Positions 14,205-23,830 of a DNA stretch of 64,000 bases are shown here, one piece after another (the stretch's first letter is position 1; each line of letters starts with the position of its first letter). Made by a program: the position numbers and the translations under genes. Source of the DNA: Lycocorax pyrrhopterus obiensis (taxonomy: Eukaryota > Chordata > Aves > Passeriformes > Paradisaeidae); the NCBI GenBank assembly GCA_014706295.1, contig JACSVZ010000002.1, forward strand, positions 109,318,930 through 109,382,929, in the 5' to 3' direction. The notes beneath the pieces were generated by a model, which had not been told where the DNA came from, searched no databases, and saw only the letters and a list, made by a program, of their open reading frames with translations.

Positions 14205-14480
14205 GTGGTGAACAACTGTAACTATAATGACATGCATATTAGAATGCAATATTATAATTAAAGGTCATGGTATGCAGCAATCATTATTGTTCTCTCCTTT
14301 AAAACTATGCTTTACTTTTCAGACTTAGGGGAAAAAATTCTTGTATTGTGCAATTCTTCAAGCAGCCAATTACAAACTTGAGCTAAACATGATGCATATT
14401 AACTTAGCCTACCCTACATCCACAGGGACTCGAGGTGTCAAACTTTCTATCAGAAATTTCATCTGGTAGAAGGAAAGAAA
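14205..14480. promoter_or_regulatory. Candidate enhancer with twin POU-like sites
   Basis: Two copies of ATGCATATTA lie 160 bp apart (14232-14241 and 14392-14401). Between them are cattattgttct (SOX-like), ccaattacaaac and homeodomain TAAT cores, with aggtgtcaaa (T-box-like) after the second copy. Such density is typical of conserved intronic enhancers of developmental and neuronal genes. Conservation could not be tested here. Confidence 0.3.
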
Positions 14481-15228
14481 AACAACTGTTTGCAATTAGT
14501 AGGTAACTGGACAAAATGGGCACATGTGTTGTTCTTGTCACCTCATTTTAATGCATCTCCTAGGCATTTATGATCAGTAGTGCATGTTTCTATCTGGGAA
14601 ATTCCAAAGAGAAGTTTTGGGCATTAGGAGTGCCCCTTGCAATACAGATATAATGAACTATTTATTAATCCAAGTAAAATAGTGTCACAAGGTAAGTATG
14701 ACTGGTGAGTTCAAAAGCCTCTTTTCCCATACTGTATTACAATAACCTTGTTATCCAAATGCAGAAAAGGCAAAATCATTTAAAAGGAGGAGGCTTGCTA
14801 TATTTAATGAAATAAATAATGAAGAAGAGATAAAACTATATAATAACTTTTAAAAATTAAATATATGGTCCAGGAAGACGCAACAACAAAAGAATCAGCA
14901 ATAAAAAATCTCAGTGCTACAGAGACTTCACCGTAGTCATACAAAAACCCATCAGGCTCACACATAATTAACAATCTAAAATAATTTATATGTGCACTTA
15001 ACTATTTTAATTCATAGAACATATTTGCAGAGCATTTGCTGATATACTTCCTAAGTCTTTTGTCGTACAAAGACCCAGCCCAGTCAAGGTAAACTTATGT
15101 ATACATTTTTGCAGCTGTGCAAAATTTCAGACTTCAGTTTAGCCCTAAATGGTTGTAGAAATTTCTGCTGCTGTGACCATCTAGGTCTTACCGGAGGATC
15201 TGCTCCCTAATACAAGCTTAATAAAAGC

Positions 15229-15285
15229 ATACATATAAAGCATATATATATATACATATACATACACATGTGTACATATATGTAC
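15229..15285. repeat. TA/CA mixed simple repeat
   Basis: Alternating purine-pyrimidine DNA (catatatatatatacatatac then acacatgtgtacatatatgt), about 57 bp. Confidence 0.85.
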
Positions 15286-17729
15286 TTAACACTATGAAAA
15301 CGCATTTTGTCCTTGCACAACATTTTTTCAGTGAATAGTAAAACATTTTGGATCAGATTTTAAGATTGTTACAATTTGGCAACTGCCTCCACTGCACTCA
15401 GCTCATGGTCTTTTCGTACAAAGAAGAGATTACCACACATACTCACTGCCTGGAACTGAGGATTCAAATAACACTGTCCACTGAAACGTCATATTTCTTT
15501 AAAGAGTGCTACTAACACCAGTTTTAAAAGTCATATTCCGAAGTAGCTGAAGTGAGCAATCTTTAAATAATATACTCTAGGTGTTCACAGGGTTATCTAA
15601 TCCCCAGTTATTTATCAGAGTCTTTTCAGGCAAGAAAACTTGATTTATTGTTAAAAAACCCAAACCCTACATTTCTTACAAATCACTAATTATGTCCTCT
15701 GTGTCCATAAGGGAGGCCTGATTTTAGTAAAATTTTAAGTAACCCTGTTTTGACATCCAAGATTTTTGCAGAATGATACCACTATTTAGCAAACTTTCCC
15801 TATAGCATAAGCATATAATTGCTTCAAATAGGTATGGACAAGATGAATATTCTAAAAAATTAACTTCCACAAAGAAGTAACCATTTTCAAAAAAGATTTC
15901 CGTGTTAGCTGTCACATTTTCAAAGACAATATGATGGAAAAACTACCATTTTTATCTCAGCAGCTTCTTCTGATCATAATTCTGCAGCACATAAAAAATT
16001 ATCTATCAGAACCTGTCAGCCAAGAGATCTTTTTAGCTCCATTCCTTTGCCTCTGAGTTTCACAGTCTTGACTATCCCAAGAAAATAACATCTTGTGTAG
16101 GTTAAATGGGACATTGTAGAAGTTGGAGGAAGCATAATGTATTTCTTCCTCCAATACTAGCCCAATAACTGAAATATATTTCCCCTCACTTAGAAACCAG
16201 ATATTTTCTTCAGTAACTCATCTTACGAATCTCTAACAAATTTTGTTTATCCCAGGATTGTGTTCTTCCTGAAGTCTTTATATTTAATAATCTTTACTGC
16301 ATATCTAACTAATCATATACTTAAATGGACTCTAAACATCAACATGAGTTTCTCTAGGACAAAAGGAGGAGACAAATCTGCATATTGTTCGCAATATAGA
16401 GTGGGCAGGATGACAGCGAGTGTGAAAGAATGTATTGATGTGGGGGATGATTCTGGCCTCTTAAAATTTGTAAATGAGATGGCTTGGATTGTCATCTCAA
16501 TTCATTATAGATTTTTAACACTTTTTGATAAATTTTTTTTGTGTCTGAGTTGGAACTGATCCAAATTGGAAATTGAACATTAGGCTATGTTCTTGTCTTA
16601 GCTATAAATGAGTTTCACGATAAGACTCCTCCCTATCTTTGCCAAGCTTATTTGTGTATTTGCAAGGGTGATGGCAAAAGCAACAACCTACCTCAGGCAA
16701 AAGAGCCTGTGTGTCTGTCAATATTTGGGTGATGGGCTTATAAAAGGTTCATTAGAACAATCTGCCCTGGAGCAAAAGAAGATACCGTTCGTATCAGCCA
16801 ATCTGGGACTCACTGTGCAACCCAAAGTACTGAGTACATCCAGGTCTGGGGAGCAGACACAGGCTGAGACTACAGCTAGTCAGAACGTTTTCGATAAAAT
16901 GCAAGTTTGTGAGAAAAAACGTATTCCATACAGATAAACAGTTTTTCATAAAGATTTTATGGAGAAGGTGTTGGGATACATGATTTGCTAAATGGCCATG
17001 AGAAAGACTAACAATCTCCCATTTAGTCTCCCTTTGTTCTACCCACTAAAACTTAGACACTTAAGTTACAAAAACATTACAAGTTTTTAATTTTACTCCA
17101 CAGGCAATGAAGACAGCAGATAAAACCTTAGCATAATCAAACGTTGTTCTCTAGATAGCAGTCATGTACAATCCCTTACTAAGTATGCCGAAGGATTTTA
17201 ACACTCCTGTTTCAAAGCACTGTAAAAAATTGTGCCCATTCAAAGCATATCTATGTTGTCAGGCTACTGAAAGCTAGTGACTAGCATTAAGAGTCTTTGG
17301 ATCCAGGACTCACATCCTATTATTGCTGCTGTAAAAGTGGTAAGCCAGTTGGTCATCAGATAAATAAAAAAAAAGGAACCTGTGACCAGTAAGATCAATG
17401 GATAAATTCTATGACATATGCCATTTCTTCACCCTCCCCACTGTAGGCCCTCATGAAAAACACCATCCTAGGAATCTAGCTAACTTAATCTATAGGATCT
17501 GTCTTTATCTACAAAATAACACCCTTGCATCTCCTTACCCACATAATAGAAACTACAGCGAAAAGCCCTCAGGGGATTACAGCTTCTTAAAGCAAACTTG
17601 TCAGTTTTAATTCAGGTTAGGTGCCTGCATAACACAATCATGAAGAAACCAAATCACTTCCTTTCAGATGTTGATAATTTACTGCTAGGAATTTTCTTGG
17701 GCATACACACTTAACATTCATACAGATTC

Positions 17730-17734
17730 ATTCT
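17730..17734. repeat. Left target-site duplication of the solo LTR
   Basis: The bases attct immediately before the TG end of the LTR are identical to the five bases after its CA end. Confidence 0.85.
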
Positions 17735-17993
17735 TGTCCAGGTTTTAGTGGGGAACAGTTCATTTTCTTCCTAGTAGCTGGTACTGTGCTGTGTTTTGGA
17801 TTAAGTATGAGAATAACATTGATATCACACTGATGTTTTAGTTGATGCTAAGCAGTCCTCAGTAAATTATTTTTCAATTTCCCAGGCTCTGCTGGAGAGC
17901 AGGTGCACAAATGGATGGAAGGGAACAAGGCCAGGACAGCTGACCTAAACTGGCCAAAGGGATATTCCACACCACAGAGCATCATGCCCAGTG

Positions 17994-17999
17994 TATAAA
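17994..17999 (+). promoter_or_regulatory. TATA box of the LTR
   Basis: TATAAA sits in the conserved block cccagtgtataaactgggg of this LTR family, about 260 bp from its left end. It would drive plus-strand transcription, against NOL4. Present activity is unknown. Confidence 0.6.
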
Positions 18000-18146
18000 C
18001 TGGGGGAAGCTGGCCAGAAACTGTCAATCACTGCTCAGACACTGACTGGGCATTGGTCAGTGGGTGGTGAGCAACTGCATCACTTGTGTTTCTTGGATTT
18101 TATTCCTCTTTCTCTTTTTGTTGTCTCCTTTTTCATTACAATTATC

Positions 18147-18189
<43 letters not shown>
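18147..18189 (+). repeat. (AGT)n microsatellite inside the LTR
   Basis: There are about 14 uninterrupted AGT units. In the LTR family this position normally carries an ATT-type trinucleotide run. Here the repeat is pure AGT, which suggests expansion of a variant unit after insertion. It is likely to vary in length between individuals. Confidence 0.95.
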
Positions 18190-18212
18190 ATATACTTTAC
18201 TTTATTTCAATA

Positions 18213-18218
18213 ATTAAA
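18213..18218 (+). terminator. Poly(A) signal (ATTAAA) of the LTR
   Basis: The ATTAAA in caataattaaactg lies downstream of the TATA box and just after the AGT repeat. This is the place expected for the LTR poly(A) signal. Confidence 0.45.
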
Positions 18219-18344
18219 CTGTTCCTGTCTCAACCCATAGGTTTTACCTTTCTTCCATTCTCCTCCTGAGCCCACCAGGGCAGGGAGGGGAGCGGGCGAG
18301 TGGCTGTGAGGTACTTAGTTGCCAGCTGGGTTTAAACCACAACA

Positions 18345-18349
18345 ATTCT
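18345..18349. repeat. Right target-site duplication of the solo LTR
   Basis: The bases attct follow the terminal CA and match the left copy exactly. This fixes both ends of the insertion. Confidence 0.85.
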
Positions 18350-18387
18350 ACAGATACACAAAAGATGTGATGAGATGGCCATCTGTA

Positions 18388-18458
18388 AATATACATACAT
18401 ATATGTGTCTCCGTATTAATACATATATATATGTATCATGTTATATACATATTTTAAT
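18388..18458. repeat. TA/CA-rich low-complexity stretch
   Basis: Degenerate tatacatacatatatg and acatatatatatgtatcatg runs between the LTR and the NOL4 exon. Confidence 0.75.
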
Positions 18459-18801
18459 ATATTTTTTTTCAAATTGGTAATGTAGACAGTTCTCAATAAA
18501 TGGATTGATAAAATTCATGTCTGATGGAGAACTACACCATTTTTGCCTGTGTGTCAGCACAATAGATTTGCCTATACATATGTATTCACCCATGTACATC
18601 CATATACACTTAATGTATGTATGCATCATAGATGTGTAACAGAGCATACAAATCTACGTATGGCATTTAAATAATGATCTGACAAACATTAGACACATTG
18701 CATTAAGTGCTAAGCTGGGAATAACCTTTAGTTTGGCCTCACAAATCTTTTTCTTTTCTGAACTACATGCTTCATATCTGGACCATGTGGAAGCATCTTA
18801 C

Positions 18802-19085
18802 CTTGCTTCCATTTTCTCTTGCCTCCCGTTCCATCTTGAGATCAGAAATTAGGAGAGTCTTGTATTTGTTCTTTCCATTACTGCTGTGATCATCTAGTCT
18901 GTATTCTGAAGTCAGCTGAGCAGAGAGGGGACTGTCACTCAGGTTCAGAGGCTGCTCATCCTGCTCCAGATTTGTTTTGCCATTACTGTTGGTTTCTGCC
19001 ATCTCCCTGCAGTGTGTTCCCCCTGAAGCATTGGAACTGTGTCCCACGGTCTCATTGCCATTAAAACTCTCTGCGGCTGAATCAT
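18802..19085 (-). CDS. NOL4: Internal coding exon of NOL4 (nucleolar protein 4)
   Basis: Minus-strand exon of 284 bp. The acceptor reads tattttttaatag and the donor reads AAG|gtaag. The exon begins with two bases that complete a codon (AT, giving Asp if the previous exon ends in G) and ends in phase 0 after Lys. Its 94 whole codons read from DSAAESFNGNE through EQPLNLSDSPLSAQLTSEY to MEREARENGSK, which I recognise as the central acidic, Ser/Asn-rich and probably disordered part of NOL4. The paralogue NOL4L differs here, with QPINL where this has QPLNL. NOL4 is a nuclear/nucleolar protein enriched in neurons and testis, and its biochemical role is poorly defined. Visible motifs are PLNLS (residues 45-49 of the exon), which fits the PxDLS-type CtBP-binding motif, and LKME (82-85), which fits the SUMO consensus. 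No stop or frameshift is seen. Neighbouring canonical exons lie outside the window or were not recognised. Confidence 0.93.
18937..18951 (-). other. PLNLS motif in NOL4, possible CtBP docking site
   Basis: The codons CCT CTG AAC CTG AGT encode PLNLS. The motif class PxDLS, including the PLNLS variant, is used by transcription factors to recruit the CtBP corepressor. The match is read directly from the sequence; binding by NOL4 is inference. Confidence 0.45.
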
Positions 19086-22000
19086 CTATTAAAAAATATA
19101 TATTTTCAGTCACATGCCACATAATCATCTCTGTCCAGTTCAAACATAATTTATATATTCACAATGCTTTTTCAAAACAGAACAAAAACTGTTTAAATTA
19201 CTAGCACCAGTACATTTCTGCAAAAAGTGCACACACACTCCTCCACGTTTTCAAGTAAAAGCTTTAAGTAAATCCATAAAATATTACTAAGTTAAGGGAA
19301 ATTATCTGGGCTGACACTTCAGTATCACTGTGTACATAAAAGATAATCACAAAGGATTTTTAGGGACAAAGTGATAAAATCTGCCTTGATCAATCTGTCT
19401 GTCCATATGCCTATGGATCTATTTAGATTCTTATACCATGCTCATCAGTGCAGTATTACATATTTCTGAAATCAACAGAGGTGCACGTGGTACTGAGAAT
19501 CTGAATCTCAGGTTTTAAGTGTGCAGAACAGCACATGTCATATCCATAAACATCCTCTTGCAGAGATACAATGTAAATACATCTGATGTGTTCACTGCTG
19601 GCAGTGGAGACTATACTAGAAGAGCTGACTCCAGAAAAAAAGATCCTTTCTTCATTTTGTTCAGGTGCCCATTCACTTCATTCATTCGTGTCATAATATA
19701 CTTAAAAATACTGATAAATAGCGGATTAAATTATGAACCTGAAAGCTCCGTCTAAAAACTCTGGATGCATCATTGTTACCCTTAAGATTTTACAGCTGGA
19801 TTGTATGATTAATATGTGTCTTCACATACTTATGGATTTGTGTATCCTGCTCTTGTCAGCACTGGAATGTGCCACCTGTGCTACCACTCAGCCCTTCTTT
19901 AATTCCAAACAATCTTTTGGCCAACAGGCTACCTAGTAAAACATTTTATCTTTCAAAGCACTAAATGGTAGCAGAATTTGGCACTCCATTACTTCTTGTT
20001 CTCTAAAGCACCTATTTTTTGGCAACTTACATGGTTTTGCTAATGGTGCAAACACCTGCCCAGGACTCTACAAGCCTTCATTTATTGCAGACTATGAAGC
20101 TGGAAACAAAACTGGGGAGTCAGTAGTCAGGAATGCATTCCGATTAAAACTGGAGATACAGGATGTGATGCACCTTAATATATTAGCACCTTAAGATAAC
20201 CTCTTTTTTGGGCCCTTCTAAACAACTTCCATGGAAAAGAGGCAAACACATTTATACACATGAGGAATTAAAAAAAAAAAATCAGGGCACGTCCTTTAAC
20301 AGATGTGCTCAGAAATACTCATGCTTTAACTCATGATTAATCAAATTGTTGATTCACCATCATTATTACAGTAAAAAACAACTATTCACCACTCTCCGAT
20401 CAGATTTTTTAAAAGAGGAGAAAATACTGGATAAATGGGTAGTGATCTAATTCAATTAAATACTTAGAAAGCCATAGACAAGCTATCATACGTTGTTGCC
20501 TTACTTGCTGCACTCAAACAACATTTTTATGCCATAAATATATACAGGACTGGGCATGCACCACAAACATATTTTTTTAATTGCTTTGTTTTGTAAACCT
20601 GTAAAAAAATCTCATTTCATAACAATAAAAATTAACAGTCATAATTTAAATAATTTTACTTAAAGAACATTTTTTTTGTTCTAAAACTGCTGTATAATTA
20701 CTGGGTGCAATAAAAAAAATAAAACTATGTTTTGGTATGTATTTCTTTTACATTACCTTTTGCAAATACAAATTTATATACAATAAAAGACATAACATTC
20801 ATAGAATAAGACTTTTAAATGTATTCACCGGCCAAACTTGCAACAGAACAATGTTGCTTGAGGATTTCAGCTATTTAAGTGAATAAAAAGAGCAGGATTT
20901 ATCCTTAATAAACCTTCTATCATGCCCTGAGACTTATGTCTTCAAGGCAATAACACATAAAAAAGGCTAAAATTCTAAACACACTTTCAGAAATAAATAA
21001 GCAGTTTCACTATTCCAAAATAGAAAATGGAATTCTAATATGGGGTTTTCATTTTTTTAAAAGAAAATAGCCACATTTCCAACTTATTTTAAAAGCTCTG
21101 AGATAACAGAAAGAAATCCAGATTTTTTTAAAAGAGGAACACTTTGATTACTGCTGATTTGTATTTAGGACTGTTAACAGATAATTGGCTTCTTGATTAA
21201 CAGTTTAAAAAGTGACAGTTAGTTTCAAATTAATTAAATCAATCACTGAATGGGTCACTGAGTGAGGGATGCTCTTCCCTCTGAAGGGCTCAGAAAATTC
21301 CCTGCTGTTGGCAGCAAAGAGAGAAACAGGTGAGTAACCAGAGGATACAAAGAACCACCTAAAAGGTGTGGGCACTGCCTACCCAGCAGCACACATGTCT
21401 GATCCCTCAGGAACTTCTGTGTGCTGGCACTCAAGTGTCCCAGCTCACGCAGTGCAGAGGAACCACTACCAGGACACAGAGGGCTAAATGGGAATGATGA
21501 GAGCTGTGCTAAGAGCTAGATCCAGGAACAGCCAGATCTCAAGCACAGCTGTTAGTTTTGCCTAGCAATAATGCTTTTATTTCTTTTTTTTGTTGCCCTG
21601 TATGACATATGGTTGACAACTGAGTCTTACAAATGTGTGAGAATGTTACAATGCAAAGGAAAAAATAATCTTATGTTTGTTCAAAAACATGACCATTGAA
21701 AAGAATTCCTATGCTGAGTAAATGTGAACAAGCATTATAATACTCTGGAACAATAAAAAAGTTTTTACAAGATTTTTGCTTTTCTTAGCAAATGCTTAGT
21801 TACTTGATGGCAAATCTCGGCTTCCACTATAAAGTCAAATATCTGTTTATACAGTCATTTAACCTGGCTTGTTAGAAATGGGAACTTGTTTGTCAGGATA
21901 ATGGTCAGGAGAATGGCTACAATGGGTATGGTATAAATCACACTTTTGTCAAGTAAACAGAATATGTATTTCCATAAAAGAGATGAAGAAAAAACAGAGA

Positions 22001-22099
22001 GTGGTTTAGCAATAGTTTCTTACAGATGTTACCAAGGAAACTAGATTACAAGGTTTAGTACATTCCTCACCCTGGGCAGCTGTCTATTTTTGCTAGGAA
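19086..22099. other. Presumed NOL4 intron just upstream of the exon
   Basis: Strongly AT-rich, especially 20200-21240, with many A and T runs. No second NOL4 exon or transposon was recognised. Confidence 0.6.
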
Positions 22100-23400
22100 G
22101 AAGGCTACTTTAAAGCAAGAGTTTCTCAGGCATCAGAAACACAGACCATATCAGGAATGACTGGGTTTGGGGAAAAAGGCAGGAGGGTCTCACCCAGGAG
22201 AGGAAAACCATGTTCATCCTTGGATATGGGCAACCACAGCCCAAACACCTCCTGACCACTCCTGGGCCTGCAGGGACTGCAAGCACTCGTGGCCATCACA
22301 CGGATGCCAAGGGGAAAGAACAGATCCATGGAGACCTGTCCCTCAGACCACATTCCCCAGTGGTGACAGCCTCTGCTGGGGGCAGGAGGTGAGACCTCAC
22401 CTCCTCACTGCGGCTGGTGCAGCTGGGGAGTGGGGCTGCACCTAAACTGGAGACAGCATCAGGAGCAGCAGTTTGCTTGCAGTTTTCTCACCTTTAAGCA
22501 TCACCTCAGCAACAATGAACTGCTGATGCCAAAAGCCTCTTCTCTTACCAAGTATTTTTTTCCCTCCATCCAGAAGAGGCAGAGGCATGGTGGCTTGGGG
22601 AGAGCTCAGGGAAGATGGGGCTTTGTCCAGCTATAGCCACTGGCCCCTGTGCTCCTTGTTGGGAACTCTGTAGAGATGAGGTCCACCCCAGAGGCGAGGT
22701 CCACCCCAGAGGCAAGGTCCACCCCAGCCCAGAGCATGTGGGGCAGCAGCCATGAACCCAGTGCAGAGCTGCCCTCCTACAGGAGGCTCAGCAACCACAG
22801 CTTTCCTCTCTGGGCTCACTTCAGCCCCAATCAGTGGGCACTCCAGCTTCCCTTCCCACAGCTGGCTGAAGAGTGCAGAATAAAACCCCACTGAGGCAAG
22901 GGCAGCACATTTTCAAATCCTGTCTCTCATCTGAACCACCACTGCAGGGTGAATTTTATGGAAAAATCTCCAGAGAAGCCTGCCACAGGCACTGGGAGCT
23001 GAGAAGGGAAGGAGCAAAGGGGCTCAAGGCCCTGCATTGGGTATTGGGGCAGTCATGAAAGAGGCTGTGGGATGAGTTCACATCTTCATCACCACCCAGG
23101 ACTACTTTTATCCACAAGCATCAGCCATGACAGAAAATCAACCATCAAATGCTGCTTGCTCAGGGCAGGACATGTCTTTGGGAACTGTGCAGCTTTCAAA
23201 CCCTTACCCCAGAATGCTGGAAGACTGGAAGTAAATCTACAATTGTTTTTGTTACTTAAGCCTGAAAAGGGAGAGTCTGACTGCAAAACACATGTGTTTC
23301 ACTTCTAGAAACAGCCAACTGGGGCCTCCCTCACCTATGCAGAGATCCTCTTCCAGGGATTAAAGAGCATCACCCCTCAGGAAACACTCCAAGAGCAGAG
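22100..23400. other. GC-rich unassigned block, possibly an old transposon
   Basis: This stretch is clearly richer in G and C than the AT-rich intron on both sides. It holds many overlapping short open frames on both strands, an 18-bp tandem repeat, and aataaaacccc at about 22879. No protein family is recognised. In bird introns such blocks are often old transposable elements, but I could not place the ends or the family. A CR1 tail follows at 23620. Confidence 0.4.
22679..22732 (+). repeat. 18-bp tandem repeat, three copies
   Basis: Three head-to-tail units of aggtccaccccagaggc(g/a); the third diverges at its end. The unit is a multiple of three, so the repeat encodes a 6-residue repeat in every frame. 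I see no reason to think it is translated. Confidence 0.9.
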
Positions 23401-23619
23401 GGAAGGTATCTTTGGATCAGGCAGCAGCCACCTTCTTGCTGAAACATAGGGCACTCTCTAGGCTTAGGCACAGACTTCTCACTTATGGGCCAATATTTCT
23501 TAAAATTCTTGATGCCAACACCTCCTTCTTCCACCTTGCACACTGCTCCACACTGATCCTGTGCTCTGATCTGAACAACACCCTTTGGACACCTTTAGTC
23601 CAAGTACTCTCCACATCAG

Positions 23620-23830
23620 GGGTAATTGATAGAACAAGGGGTAATGGCTTTAAACTGAAAGGTATAAATTAGATACTTAGGATAGGAGGAAATGCTTTAC
23701 TGAGGTACTGGGAAAAGACTAGAAGTTGTAGATGCCCCATCTCTGGGAGTGATTAAGGGCATGTTGGATGGTGCCCTGGGCAACCTGGTCAACTGGAATC
23801 CTATTCTGGAGTTCTATGATTCTCATTCTC
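23620..23830 (+). mobile_element. CR1 LINE 3' fragment
   Basis: The plus-strand CR1 tail includes gatagaacaaggggtaatgg, the end of ORF2, then ccccatctctgggagtgatt, gatggtgccctgggcaacct and a terminal gttctatgattct near 23812-23823. Only about 210 bp remain. Confidence 0.85.

Larger units (their letters stand above)
10970..17729. other. Presumed NOL4 intron
   Basis: Unique AT-rich DNA with the candidate enhancer at 14205, the simple repeat at 15229 and a TATA-like stretch (cttataaaagg, about 16738) inside a plus-strand open frame of 109 codons. Nothing is recognised as a gene. Confidence 0.6.
17735..18344 (+). mobile_element. Solo LTR of an avian endogenous retrovirus (ERVL-like)
   Basis: A 610-bp element starts TGTCCAGGTTTTAGT and ends ACCACAACA, so it has TG...CA ends. 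It is flanked by identical 5-bp direct repeats, attct (17730-17734 and 18345-18349). I recognise the sequence as an LTR family widespread in neoavian genomes. Hallmarks are the opening block (cttcctagtagctggtactg), a TATAAA at 17994-17999, an internal trinucleotide repeat and a late ATTAAA. A 5-bp duplication suits class III (ERVL-like) integration. No internal retroviral genes adjoin it, so it is a solo LTR left by recombination between two LTRs. It is antisense to NOL4. Confidence 0.88.

Noticed and set aside
18977..19204. Plus-strand open frame over the NOL4 exon
   Set aside because: Shadow of the exon on the opposite strand.
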